Shown: piece by piece, positions 17,104-26,569 of the stretch | How the letters are laid out: every line of letters begins with the position of its first letter | Position numbering within the stretch: position 1 is the stretch's first letter | Assembly: GCF_000369005.1 (NCBI RefSeq) | Contig: NZ_KB849766.1 | Location: 629,383-693,382, forward strand | Length of the DNA: 64,000 bases | DNA from: Acinetobacter beijerinckii CIP 110307 | Lineage (GTDB): Bacteria; Pseudomonadota; Gammaproteobacteria; Pseudomonadales; Moraxellaceae | Reading direction: 5' to 3' | Position numbers and translations under genes: made by a program | The notes under the pieces: model-generated | The model's database searches: none | The model's input: only the letters and a program-made list of their open reading frames with translations | Told to the model about the DNA's origin: nothing

Positions 17104-18468
17104 ATGAATCGTACAAATGAACAAGTGAATCTCAGCAATCCTTCATCTCTACCATTTCGTCTTCTTGGAGGATGGATAGAACAACCAAGTGATCTTCAGC
17201 CAAAACTTGAAGGTTCATTGACAGCCGACGTGATCGTAGTTGGGGCTGGGTTTGCAGGCCTATCTACAGCACTTGAGCTAACTGCTCGAGGTGCAAAAGT
17301 CGTCGTACTTGAGCAAGAGTTTGGTGGTTTCGGTGCGAGTGGTCGTAATGCTGGATATTTGCTAGGCAGCATGGGTATTGAATTTGAAATGTTTGCTAAG
17401 CGTGTCGGTATTGAACATGCGAAAAAATTTGTCAATTTCTATGATGAAGCAGTGTGCTATGTCGAGAGACGAATGATCGAATTAGACATCGATTGTGATT
17501 ACAACCCTTCTGGTATTATCCGCGCTGCTATTGATCCATCACAAGAAAAGTGGCTAAGACGTAGTATGAAGGTTGGTCACGAATTAGGATCAATAACTCG
17601 TTTCGTAGATCAAGATGAGATGCGTGCCCGAGGAATTCCACCAGCGTTTTTGTTTGGGAGTGAGCAACGTGGTGGCACGCTAAATCCTGGTAAATATGTC
17701 AGTGGTTTGAGACGTGCTGCGATTCAAGCAGGCGTTAAACTTTATGAAAAAACACCGTTACTTTCATATAGTGAGGGATCAACAATCACCTGTAAAACTG
17801 CTCATGGTAGTGCAACTGCACCCATCATGGTTTTAGCTACAAATGCTTTTACTCCGCAGTTAGGATTACTTCGAGATAAGATTGCACCAATACGAGTCTC
17901 AGCTATTGAAACACAGCCATTATCACCTCAGCAATTAGCATCACTAGGTTGGCATGGTCGAGAAGGTATTATCACACCGCATCTCACTATGGAAAGCCAT
18001 CGTTTAACAGCACACAATACAATGGTATTAACCGTGAAAAAGTTAAACTACGTCTATGGCTCTAAAACACCTAACATACCAGATGATCACGCATATACTG
18101 CTTTAGCACGAACATTACACGAGCGTCATCCTAGCCTACGAGGTCTTGGGATTAAACACTGTTGGAGTGGTTACGTCAGTGTTGCATATGACTTTCTTCC
18201 TGTGGTTGGTACGACTGGAGCTCATCAAAATATCATCTATACGGCTGGATGTACGGGTCATGGGCTTGCAACTCAATCTATGATGGGTCAACTTCTCGCA
18301 GAGAAAATTATGGGAACTGTGAACCCTATTTTGACTGCCTTGTATCACAAGACGCCTTCTACACTTCCAGAACCTTTTCAGTGGTGTGCTTTTAAGACTG
18401 CATTCACAGCAGCAGGAGTTTATGATCGTCTGACTGACCGTAAAGCGCTTGCTGCCCATGCAAAGTGA
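17104..18468 (+). CDS. FAD-dependent oxidoreductase, DAO/PuuB-like
   Basis: A 454-residue member of the D-amino-acid-oxidase fold family, similar in plan to gamma-glutamylputrescine oxidase. The FAD-binding motif is VVGAGFAGLSTALEL (about 41-55), followed by GGFGASGRNAGY, where family members touch FAD. A C-terminal dinucleotide-binding segment (YTAGCTGHGLA) closes the fold. Such enzymes oxidise amines or amino acids to aldehydes or keto acids. It has a good AAGGA site and probably shares a transcript with the membrane protein upstream. The substrate is unknown. Confidence 0.85.
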   Translation: MNRTNEQVNLSNPSSLPFRLLGGWIEQPSDLQPKLEGSLTADVIVVGAGFAGLSTALELTARGAKVVVLEQEFGGFGASGRNAGYLLGSMGIEFEMFAKRVGIEHAKKFVNFYDEAVCYVERRMIELDIDCDYNPSGIIRAAIDPSQEKWLRRSMKVGHELGSITRFVDQDEMRARGIPPAFLFGSEQRGGTLNPGKYVSGLRRAAIQAGVKLYEKTPLLSYSEGSTITCKTAHGSATAPIMVLATNAFTPQLGLLRDKIAPIRVSAIETQPLSPQQLASLGWHGREGIITPHLTMESHRLTAHNTMVLTVKKLNYVYGSKTPNIPDDHAYTALARTLHERHPSLRGLGIKHCWSGYVSVAYDFLPVVGTTGAHQNIIYTAGCTGHGLATQSMMGQLLAEKIMGTVNPILTALYHKTPSTLPEPFQWCAFKTAFTAAGVYDRLTDRKALAAHAK

Positions 18469-18894
18469 GTTACATAAATATTTCAGCTTCTTAATGATAG
18501 CTTATTCGTTTTAGTTCGAACCACATCAAGACTCATTAGCTTCATTCATAATAATTGAGTGAAGCTAATAAAAACATGAATAAAATTTTCAAATTGATAA
18601 TGCCTAATCTTAATTTAAACAAACCACATCACATCCATAAGCATTCGGAATAGAGGCTAACTCATTGTCCGTGATGCAAAAAATACAAGCTTATATCAAT
18701 GTAACTTTGAATTATTAAATGTTAATTTTTTTACACTTCAATTTATTTTTGTGGACTGGTTGGCTAAAGTAAATGCGATGGTAATGAAAAATCTATTTCA
18801 AATTGATGATAACAATTTCAACAAAAAATTATTCATTTTCTATCATCTTATACACCAACAATACTCAATAAAAACTTAAATTTAGGAAAACTAT
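18469..18894. other. Intergenic spacer with one hairpin
   Basis: TTAGCTTCA (18536-18544) pairs with TGAAGCTAA (18560-18568), about 70 bases after the oxidoreductase stop. No strong T-run follows, so it is only a weak terminator candidate. The rest of the spacer is AT-rich, and I see no gene or known RNA in it. Confidence 0.4.
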
Positions 18895-20085
18895 ATGAAA
18901 AAACATGACTTTGCTTTTTGTGTATCTATCGCCTTTCTGACATTCAATATATCGGCTCATGCAAAAGCACCAAATGCAGATACACTTGGACACAATGACT
19001 ATAGTAAAAAAATGAATTGGCTGTGTTGGCCTGGCAAAATAGGAGATGCATGCAAATCAGATATGCGTTCTACTATTATTCAAGCTGATGGTTCTACAAC
19101 TATCGAGCATTTTAAAGCAGATGCTAAAGCCCCAATTGATTGCTTTTATGTCTACCCGACAGCTTCAAAAGAGACAACACAACTTTCTGACCTAAAAATC
19201 CAAGCAGAAGAGAAAGCTGTAGCACGAGAACAAGCGGCTCGATTTAGTTCGATCTGTCGCGTTTATGCTCCGATGTATCGACAGCGTACAATTCCAGCTT
19301 TAGTTAAAGCAAGCTCCTTAACTGAGCAACCGCCAACATCCTATTCAGACGTTAAAGATGCTTGGAACTATTATTTAACCCATGAAAATAAAGGTCGAGG
19401 AATTGTATTTATTGGCCATTCTCAAGGCTCAAGAATGCTTAAACAATTACTTGCAGAAGAAATTGACGGTAAACCCATTCAATCTCAATTAATTTCAGCA
19501 ATTATTCCTGGTGGTAATGTAACTGTTGCAAAGGGTTCAGATGTTGGTGGAGAGTTTAAGACAATACCTTTATGTCGTTCAGCAACTCAGATCGGCTGTG
19601 TAATTGCATATTCATCATTTCGTGACAATACAACCCCACCTGAGAATTCTCGATTTGGCCGACCAAATGAGTCTGGTGATAACCTAGAAGATGCGTGTGT
19701 AAATCCTGCAGAATTAACTGGTAGTAATGGTAACTTACATAGTTATTTAGCTTCAGGAACTTCTACAATTAAAGGTGATCCACGTTTTCCACAAAGCTGG
19801 CTTAAGGGCAAAAAAATTAAAACACCTTTCGTAACTGTACCAGGCTTACTCTCAGCTCAATGTGTATCAACAGGAAAATTCAAATACTTAGCAATCCATG
19901 TAAACAATACCCCGAATAGTCCACGTGCTAATGATTTACTTATTGGTGATATTGTTAAGGATGGTCAAGTTTTGAATGACTGGGGATTGCACCTAGTTGA
20001 TATTGATGTGGCATTGGGCAATCTAATCAATGTTGCTTCTCAGCAATCTAAAAAATGGCAGAAAACTAATCAATCTTCAAAGTAA
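18895..20085 (+). CDS. DUF3089 secreted alpha/beta hydrolase
   Basis: A 396-residue protein with a signal peptide cleaved after about residue 23 (ISAHA-KAP). The wording NWLCWPG, DCFYVYPTAS and CRVYAPMYRQ is typical of the DUF3089 family. The nucleophile elbow is GHSQG (174-178, Ser176), with a C-terminal His in GLHLVDIDVALGN as the likely triad base. It probably acts in the periplasm or outside the cell as an esterase-like enzyme, but no substrate is known for the family. It is the last gene before tRNA-Ser. A TTAGGAAAA site precedes the start. Confidence 0.87.
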   Translation: MKKHDFAFCVSIAFLTFNISAHAKAPNADTLGHNDYSKKMNWLCWPGKIGDACKSDMRSTIIQADGSTTIEHFKADAKAPIDCFYVYPTASKETTQLSDLKIQAEEKAVAREQAARFSSICRVYAPMYRQRTIPALVKASSLTEQPPTSYSDVKDAWNYYLTHENKGRGIVFIGHSQGSRMLKQLLAEEIDGKPIQSQLISAIIPGGNVTVAKGSDVGGEFKTIPLCRSATQIGCVIAYSSFRDNTTPPENSRFGRPNESGDNLEDACVNPAELTGSNGNLHSYLASGTSTIKGDPRFPQSWLKGKKIKTPFVTVPGLLSAQCVSTGKFKYLAIHVNNTPNSPRANDLLIGDIVKDGQVLNDWGLHLVDIDVALGNLINVASQQSKKWQKTNQSSK

Positions 20086-20097
20086 GACTCGAAAATT

Positions 20098-20200
20098 CGA
20101 CTCTCGATTTAGTTAGCGGCTCGAACCCCTTCCTTTCTTGACCAATTTTATTCGATTCAATCCAACATTTGATGTGGGGTAAGTTGAGGGGTAAAAGCAC
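20098..20200. other. Possible scar of a tRNA-targeted integrative element
   Basis: On the minus strand GGGGTTCGAGCC resembles a tRNA T-arm. Nearby on the plus strand GTGGGGTAAGTTGAGGGGTAAAA carries the repeated GGGGTAA words often found between the att site and the gene of P4-type integrases. No integrase gene is present. Together with the adjacent tRNA-Ser this may be a leftover of an excised element. Confidence 0.3.
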
Positions 20201-20204
20201 AGAT

Positions 20205-20238
20205 AAAAAATAAGCCCTTGTAAAAACAAGGGCTTATT
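20205..20238 (-). terminator. Terminator of tRNA-Ser
   Basis: AATAAGCCCTTG (20209-20220) and CAAGGGCTTATT (20227-20238) are a perfect 12-pair stem. On the minus strand, T residues follow the stem. It lies directly after the tRNA 3' end. Confidence 0.85.
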
Positions 20239-20246
20239 CAGATATT

Positions 20247-20336
20247 TGGCGGAAGCGGTGAGATTCGAACTCACGGAGGACTCACACCCTCGTCGGTTTT
20301 CAAGACCGGTGCATTAAACCGCTCTGCCACGCTTCC
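20247..20336 (-). tRNA. tRNA-Ser(UGA)
   Basis: On the minus strand a 90-base tRNA begins GGAAGCGTGGCAGAGCGG. The acceptor pairs GGAAGCG with CGCTTCC, the anticodon loop reads CTTGAAA (anticodon TGA), there is a long variable arm, the T-arm is GTTCGAATC, and CCA is encoded. The long variable arm is the mark of a serine tRNA. Confidence 0.97.
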
Positions 20337-20432
20337 AATGGCGGCTATCATATAAATAAAAAAACAAATTGGCAATTCTTTTATTCAAAATAATGCACCG
20401 AATGCTCAAAATAAACTCAACAATCTGAATTT

Positions 20433-20921
20433 TTATGAATTTTCGTGCTTTTCATAGCGAATAGAGTTGATATACCAAACTTTTTTACCTAATGGTGTTT
20501 GAACTTCTACCTCATCATCTATTTGCTTGGTCAATAAAGCACGAGCCATTGGAGATTCAATCGAAATATGTTGCGGATGGTGATCATAAATTTCATCGAC
20601 ACCCACAATACGTAATGTTTTATGTTCGCCAGCATCATTTTCTATCTCTACCCAAGCACCAAAATATACTTTTTCCTCTTGCTCAGGAACGTAATCAACA
20701 ATTTTAAGTTCTTCTAAACGCTTTCCTAAATAGCGAACACGACGATCAATCTTTCTAAGTATTTGTTTATTATATTGATAATCAGCATTTTCCGACCTAT
20801 CCCCTAAGCTTGCTGCCCAATTTACTTTTTTTGTAATTTCAGGACGTTCTTCATGCCAAAGCTTTTTCAGTTCAGCAACTAACAAATCATGCCCATTTCG
20901 AGTAATTAAGTTCGATTTCAT
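20433..20921 (-). CDS. greB: Transcription elongation factor GreB
   Basis: A 162-residue Gre factor. The N-terminal coiled coil (about 1-75) carries the acidic tip residues within GDRSENADYQYN, and the C-terminal domain (about 80-158) holds the FKBP-like fold (ISIESPMARALL). GreB enters the RNA polymerase secondary channel and stimulates cleavage of backtracked transcripts. SENADYQYNK and the basic KKVNW segment mark GreB rather than GreA (compare the GreA gene at 52662, with [12 protein letters not shown]). It is a single gene upstream of tRNA-Ser on the same strand. Confidence 0.95.
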   Translation of the reverse strand: MKSNLITRNGHDLLVAELKKLWHEERPEITKKVNWAASLGDRSENADYQYNKQILRKIDRRVRYLGKRLEELKIVDYVPEQEEKVYFGAWVEIENDAGEHKTLRIVGVDEIYDHHPQHISIESPMARALLTKQIDDEVEVQTPLGKKVWYINSIRYEKHENS

Positions 20922-21063
20922 AAGAAAAATACGCTAACACAACATTTCGTTTACAAGTTTTTTCATTGTATTCCTTATTTCACCATCGCCAAAGTGTATA
21001 AATTTTATTCTTTTTCAAATCAGAAGGTTGTGATGTGATTCTCGCTTTTTTATTGATCAAAAT

Positions 21064-21092
21064 TTGACAATCACTTTTTTGACGCTTAATAT
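21064..21092 (+). promoter_or_regulatory. Sigma-70 promoter
   Basis: TTGACA (21064-21069), a 17-base spacer and TAATAT (21087-21092) form a near-consensus promoter. It would start an approximately 195-base leader before the transglycosylase gene at 21295. Nothing known was recognised in that leader. Confidence 0.65.
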
Positions 21093-21294
21093 GCGCCCCT
21101 AAGTTAGTTTTTGTTTAATTTTTATACATTTTGTAAATGTTGTGAAACATTTATCAAATATCCGATCAACCCAATGTCATTTTGAATGGCGTCATGACTT
21201 GCCCACCCTTATTGAATTTATAAACTTTTAAAAGTTAAGGCAGTATCTAGCTTGCTGAACTTTTAGGGCATAAATTACCTGTAGCGGAGACAAC

Positions 21295-22404
21295 ATGCAC
21301 AGTAATTCAAGTTCTGGGTCTAGGCCTAGCCTTAACTCTTTATCTTCCAAACTTTCCTTTCAAGCTTTAGCTTTAGGTGTAGCAATATTTCCTATCAATA
21401 GTCTAAATGCTGAAAAATCACATCAATACAATACCGTAGTCAATTCAAATGTTTTAACTGTCGTCGCAGTTGAAAATCCAACTACAGTATTTAAAGACGG
21501 TCAATTTTTACATGGCTTTGGTTATGACTTAGCGCGTAACTATGCAAAAAGTTTAAATGTTAAACTTGATTTTAAAACAGTACCTGATAATACAACTGCC
21601 CTGAAATGGGTTGCTCAAGGTAAAGCAAATATTGCGATGACCACGGCAAATATTGCGACGATTGAAAGCAAACAACTGGTATCTTTTTCTGCAAGCTGTG
21701 GTGATCAATCCACGCTCAGTAAGAATGGCTTAAATCCACAGTTGAATTGGGTTCTGAAACAAGCAGATGATCCATTAACACTTACAGCAAGTGGTTTTGT
21801 TTGCCAAAGTAAACAATTGGGCACGACTCAACAATTAGCTTCATTTTACAATCGTAATGTCGTTAAACCTGAATCATGGTCAACGATTCAAAAAGATTTG
21901 AATCAACGATTACCAATCTATAAAGCAAGCTTTAAACAAAGTGCTGCTAAATACAATTTAGATTGGCATTTATTGGCTGCAATTGGTTATCAAGAGTCTT
22001 ATTTAAAGCCCTCTTCGGTGTCTCCCACGGGTGTACGTGGTCTCATGATGCTGACTAGTAGCACTGCTCAAGCAATGGGTGTGACAAATCGTGTCGATCC
22101 AATTCAAAGCATTCAAGGTGGTGCAAAGTATTATGATCTCATGTTAGATCAATATGCGAATGTGCCTTATCCAGATCGTAACTGGTACGCGCTGGTGGCA
22201 TATAATATGGGACCAGGTGCGGTAAATCAGATTCAGAAACGAATCAAGGCACAAGGTAAAGATCCAAATCAGTGGGTCAATTTGTACGAATATTTACAGC
22301 GCAACCAAGTACGTAATGGTCGCTACAAACAAGCTGTTCAATATGTCACTCGTATCCGTAGTTATTTGGAACACCTAAAAACCAATGCTCGTATTGATGT
22401 CTAA
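21295..22404 (+). CDS. MltF-like membrane-bound lytic transglycosylase, shortened
   Basis: A 369-residue protein with a signal-like hydrophobic stretch (21-38), a solute-binding-like domain (about 52-190) and a C-terminal SLT goose-lysozyme-type domain (about 212-365). The catalytic Glu is probably Glu234 in AAIGYQESYLKP, followed by TGVRGLMML and AYNMGPG, both standard SLT motifs. The layout matches MltF, which is about 520 residues in E. coli, but the second lobe of the binding domain is largely missing here. It cleaves peptidoglycan glycan strands. The RBS GGAG lies 5 bases before the ATG. Confidence 0.85.
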   Translation: MHSNSSSGSRPSLNSLSSKLSFQALALGVAIFPINSLNAEKSHQYNTVVNSNVLTVVAVENPTTVFKDGQFLHGFGYDLARNYAKSLNVKLDFKTVPDNTTALKWVAQGKANIAMTTANIATIESKQLVSFSASCGDQSTLSKNGLNPQLNWVLKQADDPLTLTASGFVCQSKQLGTTQQLASFYNRNVVKPESWSTIQKDLNQRLPIYKASFKQSAAKYNLDWHLLAAIGYQESYLKPSSVSPTGVRGLMMLTSSTAQAMGVTNRVDPIQSIQGGAKYYDLMLDQYANVPYPDRNWYALVAYNMGPGAVNQIQKRIKAQGKDPNQWVNLYEYLQRNQVRNGRYKQAVQYVTRIRSYLEHLKTNARIDV

Positions 22405-22416
22405 CAACATTTCAAT

Positions 22417-22446
22417 AAAAAAGCTTACCTAAGGGTAAGCTTTTTT
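22417..22446. terminator. Bidirectional terminator
   Basis: AAAAAAGCTTACC and GGTAAGCTTTTTT are perfect arms around TAAG, with T-runs on both strands. It separates the convergent transglycosylase and SCP2 genes. Confidence 0.9.
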
Positions 22447-22461
22447 ATGCGTAGAAACTAA

Positions 22462-22845
22462 TTAAGCAGTTTGCTCAAGTACTTTCTTGAATAAATCTTT
22501 TTGTTCTTGGCTTGGCTTAGCAGTTTGTAAAGCCATCAACTGAGACATATCACCTTGAACTTTGATTTTACCTGTCATGAATGCTTGCATAGCAGCAGCC
22601 ATATCAAACTCTAAGAATACTTTACGTAAAGTCTCAGCATCCATATTCAAAGTCGTTTTTGCATTTGGAGACAAACCTTTTTGGATTTTCCCTGCATCTA
22701 AAGCTAAATCAGTATTACCAGCTGCGTCTGTCACAACCAAGTTAATCGCTAAATTCGCAAGTGCTGGCGGCAAGTTGAGATCTCCTGCTTCAGCAGTAAG
22801 TTTTTCAACAGTTGCAAACCAATCATCAGTTAAAAATGCAGCCAT
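22462..22845 (-). CDS. SCP2 sterol-carrier domain protein
   Basis: A 127-residue single-domain protein of the SCP2 family. The C-terminal half has the conserved pattern LNMDAETLRKVFLEFD, then AMQAFMTGKIKVQGDMSQL, typical of SCP2 lipid-binding domains. Such proteins bind fatty acyl chains or other hydrophobic ligands in the cytoplasm. It has its own short upstream region and a strong terminator, so it is probably a single-gene unit. Its exact role is not known. Confidence 0.9.
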   Translation of the reverse strand: MAAFLTDDWFATVEKLTAEAGDLNLPPALANLAINLVVTDAAGNTDLALDAGKIQKGLSPNAKTTLNMDAETLRKVFLEFDMAAAMQAFMTGKIKVQGDMSQLMALQTAKPSQEQKDLFKKVLEQTA

Positions 22846-22995
22846 GATTATTCCTCAAATATATTTGTTCAATTTCTTGTGCCATCTATCCAAATGGCAT
22901 CTCATGAAGCAATTTGCTTGTGCCCTGTTATAGCACGTAATTTTTATTTTAGGCTATGACTTTTTGTACGCGTAATTCAATTTTTAAAAAAATTA

Positions 22996-23025
22996 TAAAG
23001 AAAAGGCACTTAAAAAAGTGCCTTT
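22996..23025 (-). terminator. Terminator of ttcA
   Basis: AAAGGCACTT (23002-23011) and AAGTGCCTTT (23016-23025) pair, and a T-rich tail follows on the minus strand, just after the ttcA stop. Confidence 0.75.
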
Positions 23026-23041
23026 AAAAAAGATTTACATT

Positions 23042-23947
23042 TTACTCTGCAGCAAAACTTAAATTGACCACGTCTAAACGGTTTTTCATCTCTTCAGGAT
23101 CTTTCATATCAAACTCACGTTGACCATCAAGAGCCTCAAAATCAAATAGCTCTCGATCCGCTAATTGAGATGGAGAAACGTTTTGCAGAGCACCAAAAAT
23201 GCTATGTAATCGTTTAGGATGCTGTTTATCCCATTCACGCAACATGTCATTAATGATGGCACGTTGTAAGTTTTCTTGAGAACCACACAAATTACACGGG
23301 ATAATTGGAAATTGGCGTAATTCAGCATATTTAATGATGTCTTTTTCTTCGACATAAGCCAAAGGACGAATCAAAATATTCTTTTTATCAGAAGAAAGTA
23401 ATTTGGGGGGCATAGCTTTTAAGCTACCACCATGGAATAGATTTAAGAAAAACGTTGCCATAATGTCATCGCGATGATGACCTAATGCAACTTTGGTTGC
23501 ACCTATTTCTTGAGCAAAGCCATATAGCGAACCACGGCGTAGACGTGAACAGACTGCGCAGTAAGTTTTTCCTTCAGGCGTCAAACGTTTGGTAATGGTA
23601 TAGGTATCTTTTTCTAAAATGTAATATGGAATATTGTTTTCTTCCATATAACGAGGTAACACGTCTTCGGGGAAACCCGGTTGCTTTTGATCAAGATTGA
23701 CTGCAACAATATCAAAATTAATCGGTGCAATGCGTTTGAACTGCAATAAGATATCTAGCAAAGTATAGCTATCCTTACCACCTGACACACAAACCATTAC
23801 TTTGTCGCCATCTTCGATCATGTTGTAGTCACGAATTGCATGCCCAACTTGACGACGCAGTTTTTTCAACAGGCGATAATACGCCGAACTTGTAGGAAGC
23901 TCTGGCTTGAAATTAAATCCTTGGTTGGACTCGACTGGCGCGTACAT
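23042..23947 (-). CDS. ttcA: tRNA 2-thiocytidine synthetase TtcA
   Basis: A 301-residue PP-loop ATPase that thiolates cytidine 32 of several tRNAs in the cytoplasm. The PP-loop SGGKDS is at 55-60. Two CxxC pairs, Cys130/Cys133 (CAVC) and Cys218/Cys221 (CNLC), are the iron-sulfur ligands of the family. GHHRDD near 156-161 is also typical. The length is normal. The gene has a long upstream spacer that holds DnaA-box-like sites. Confidence 0.96.
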   Translation of the reverse strand: MYAPVESNQGFNFKPELPTSSAYYRLLKKLRRQVGHAIRDYNMIEDGDKVMVCVSGGKDSYTLLDILLQFKRIAPINFDIVAVNLDQKQPGFPEDVLPRYMEENNIPYYILEKDTYTITKRLTPEGKTYCAVCSRLRRGSLYGFAQEIGATKVALGHHRDDIMATFFLNLFHGGSLKAMPPKLLSSDKKNILIRPLAYVEEKDIIKYAELRQFPIIPCNLCGSQENLQRAIINDMLREWDKQHPKRLHSIFGALQNVSPSQLADRELFDFEALDGQREFDMKDPEEMKNRLDVVNLSFAAE

Positions 23948-24115
23948 AGACGTGATTTACCCATAAACAAAAATACCGCAAGATTTTATCTGATTCCGCA
24001 AAAAACCGCACCTAAAGAATTTTTCAATTTCTTTCAACCGTCATATTTAAGTTTCATACTGGTAAAATTCTGATCAAAAAATATAAAAAAGCGCTAGATC
24101 GCTTATATTTCAAAC

Positions 24116-24160
24116 TTTTCCACAGTTGTCCACAAAACCTGTGGATAAAATTGTGGATTT
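24116..24160. promoter_or_regulatory. Cluster of four DnaA-box-like sites
   Basis: Within 45 bases there are TTTTCCACA (24116-24124), TTGTCCACA (24126-24134), TGTGGATAA (24140-24148, exact reverse complement of the consensus TTATCCACA) and TGTGGATTT (24152-24160). The pairs face each other. An AT-rich stretch with two GATC-like bases and an AGCG/CGCT hairpin lies just before. The rest of the 23948-24440 spacer shows no gene. DnaA binding is inferred from sequence only. Confidence 0.5.
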
Positions 24161-24440
24161 CTTCGCTATTGACAAACTCTTTTTACATAAGGATAAGGGT
24201 TCCAATCAAATTGATCATTTTTTAACCAGTTATTTTAGCTATTTAAAATCAATGGCTTATATATGTCAAGTCTTCTATTTTAAAAAAAATATTTTAATTT
24301 TTTTTGCTGAACATTCGCACAAAATGACTTGATTTTTGTTAGACAGTCAAAAATAAAAAAATTGTAGCCAAAGTACTTTTTATGCTTTTTTTTGTTACAC
24401 TGCTGTGAAGAACTTATGCTCATCTTTTGCGAATATTATA

Positions 24441-25313
24441 ATGATGGACAAAACAACATATATTTTTGCCCTTTGCTTGGGGACCGTCGGTTTTTTAAAT
24501 TGCTCAGCATCAACTTATGCTGGGCAAACCATTTATCAATTTAAAGATAATAATGGTACAACGCTGCTCACCAATAAGAAGAAAGCCGAATACAGTCATC
24601 TTAAAGTTGTCAAAGCAACCTACTATCCAGACAGTAACATCCATAGCTACAGTAATTGGGGTACAAGTGAAGCCTCGGTACTGCCAAGCTATAGCCGCAA
24701 TAAAAACGCGTTTGATCAACTCATCCGTCAAGCAGCTCAGCGACATGGCATATCTGAAGGTCTAATCAAAGCAGTGATGCACACTGAGTCAGGCTTTAAT
24801 ATCAATGCTCGCTCCCCTGTTGGCGCACAAGGTCTCATGCAATTGATGCCAGCTACTGCGCGTCGATTCAATGTGAGTAACGCATATGATCCTGAACAAA
24901 ATATTTTTGCTGGCGCACGTTATTTAAGCTGGTTGATCAAGCGCTTTAACGGCGACACTCGACTTGCAATTGCCGCTTACAACGCAGGTGAAGGTAATGT
25001 CGATAAATACGGCGGTATCCCTCCTTTCCGTGAAACCCAAGATTATGTACGTCGTGTCACCAGCCGTTATCAAAATTTATATGCATCGGGATTAAGTTCA
25101 ATCTCTGATTCAAAGGCATCAAATACTCAAGTTATAGCCCAATCAGCGAATTATAATCCACCAAATAATAACCCTGTAGAAACAACATCTGCACCAAAGC
25201 AATATAATCGCCAGATCATTACCTTAGCTGATGGGACATTCACAGATGCGCCCTCAGGAACTTATACTACGGCAAATGCGACTGCTACGGCTCGGATTCG
25301 CCTCAGCGATTAA
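24441..25313 (+). CDS. Lytic transglycosylase with SLT domain
   Basis: A secreted 290-residue protein. A signal peptide ends near STYA (about residue 27), and a short DUF4124-like segment (QTIYQFKDNNGTTLLTN) follows. The SLT domain is at about 90-215, with Glu116 in HTESGFN as catalytic acid, then GAQGLMQLMPATA and AYNAGEGNV. It cuts peptidoglycan in the periplasm. The C-terminal 75 residues are low-complexity and probably flexible. A GTG at 24405 would add 12 residues before the signal peptide and is less likely. It is the second SLT enzyme in this window. Confidence 0.88.
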   Translation: MMDKTTYIFALCLGTVGFLNCSASTYAGQTIYQFKDNNGTTLLTNKKKAEYSHLKVVKATYYPDSNIHSYSNWGTSEASVLPSYSRNKNAFDQLIRQAAQRHGISEGLIKAVMHTESGFNINARSPVGAQGLMQLMPATARRFNVSNAYDPEQNIFAGARYLSWLIKRFNGDTRLAIAAYNAGEGNVDKYGGIPPFRETQDYVRRVTSRYQNLYASGLSSISDSKASNTQVIAQSANYNPPNNNPVETTSAPKQYNRQIITLADGTFTDAPSGTYTTANATATARIRLSD

Positions 25314-25527
25314 GATTCTATTACTCTATTCTCACCAGATGATTTTAGGGCTATTATTTTAAATAATTACTTTTAAGTAGTTGTTTCAATGATGGTTCAT
25401 ATTTTTATTAGCTAAATGTATCTGCGTCCAATTTTTGCTTGAATTTTTGAGGTTCGCCCTGCATATTATGATCATGATTTAAAATTTGTAAATCAGATCA
25501 CTTTTTATTTATATGAGGGTTTTCTCA

Positions 25528-26433
25528 ATGATGCGGATTGGTTTGTTCTTGCTAACCAACCTCGCGGTACTGGTTGTAGCTGGCATCATCTTGTCACTCT
25601 TCGGTGTCGGTAGTTACCATGGCGCGGGTGGCTTGAATCTAGGCAACCTATTAGTCGTCTGTTTTGTGTTTGGTATGGTAGGTTCTTTAATTTCCCTATT
25701 CATGTCTAAATGGATGGCTAAAAAAACCACTGGGACTGAATTAATTGACCCAAATGCACCTCGTAATCAAGCAGAAGCTTGGTTATTACAAGAAGTAGCG
25801 CAATTATCTCAACGCGCAGGTATTAAAATGCCTGAAGTTGGTATTTTTCCGTCTTACCAATCGAATGCATTTGCAACAGGTTGGAACAAAAATGACGCGT
25901 TGGTAGCAGTATCTACTGGTCTGCTTGAACGCATGAACAAAGATGAACTTCGTGCTGTACTTGCGCATGAAATTGGTCACGTTGCAAATGGCGACATGGT
26001 GACACTCGCACTTATTCAAGGTGTTGTGAACGCTTTCGTGATGTTCTTTGCGCGTATCGCAGGTGACTTTATTGACCGAAATGTCTTTGGTCGTGAAGAT
26101 GGCGAAGCACCAGGTTTAGCATATTTCGCGATTACGATTGTACTTGATATCGTGTTTGGTATTTTGGCCTCTACTATCGTTATGTGGTTCTCTCGTCAAC
26201 GTGAATACCGCGCAGATGAAGCTGGTGCACGTTTAGCTGGTAAAGATGCGATGATTTCAGCATTACTTCGCTTACAAGCAGAATCAGAAATGCCTGATCA
26301 AATGCCAAAAGAAATGAAAGCATTTGCCATTACGGAAGGTAAGGAACAAGGCTTTAGCTTAGCTGCTTTATTCCAAACTCACCCTAGCATTGAGCAACGT
26401 GTTGCTGCGTTACAGCAATTAAATGTTCAATAA
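25528..26433 (+). CDS. htpX: Membrane protease HtpX
   Basis: A 301-residue zinc metalloprotease of the inner membrane (M48B) that degrades misfolded membrane proteins. Two N-terminal helices (about 5-26 and 38-60) precede HEIGH at 147-151, the zinc and catalytic motif, and two more helices (about 162-182 and 190-218) follow it. YRADEAGA after these carries the third zinc ligand Glu. The start at 25528 has GAGGG 8 bases upstream; a frame from 25513 would include that site within coding sequence and is not preferred. It matches Acinetobacter HtpX. Confidence 0.96.
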   Translation: MMRIGLFLLTNLAVLVVAGIILSLFGVGSYHGAGGLNLGNLLVVCFVFGMVGSLISLFMSKWMAKKTTGTELIDPNAPRNQAEAWLLQEVAQLSQRAGIKMPEVGIFPSYQSNAFATGWNKNDALVAVSTGLLERMNKDELRAVLAHEIGHVANGDMVTLALIQGVVNAFVMFFARIAGDFIDRNVFGREDGEAPGLAYFAITIVLDIVFGILASTIVMWFSRQREYRADEAGARLAGKDAMISALLRLQAESEMPDQMPKEMKAFAITEGKEQGFSLAALFQTHPSIEQRVAALQQLNVQ

Positions 26434-26450
26434 TCAATACTAAATATATG

Positions 26451-26478
26451 ATAAAGCCTCCAAACGGAGGCTTTATTT
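26451..26478 (+). terminator. Terminator of htpX
   Basis: ATAAAGCCTCC and GGAGGCTTTAT are perfect 11-base arms with an AAAC loop, followed by TTCT. Confidence 0.8.
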
Positions 26479-26569
26479 CTGCTATATCGAAATTTTGAAA
26501 CGCACTGTTTTTACAAGGATAAGAAATTAAGTAAATCAAAATATAAGCTCAACTAAATCGTAAATTACT

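Noticed and set aside
24116..24160. Chromosomal origin oriC
   Set aside because: Only four box-like sites are present and dnaA, dnaN and rpmH are not nearby. A regulatory DnaA-binding site fits better.
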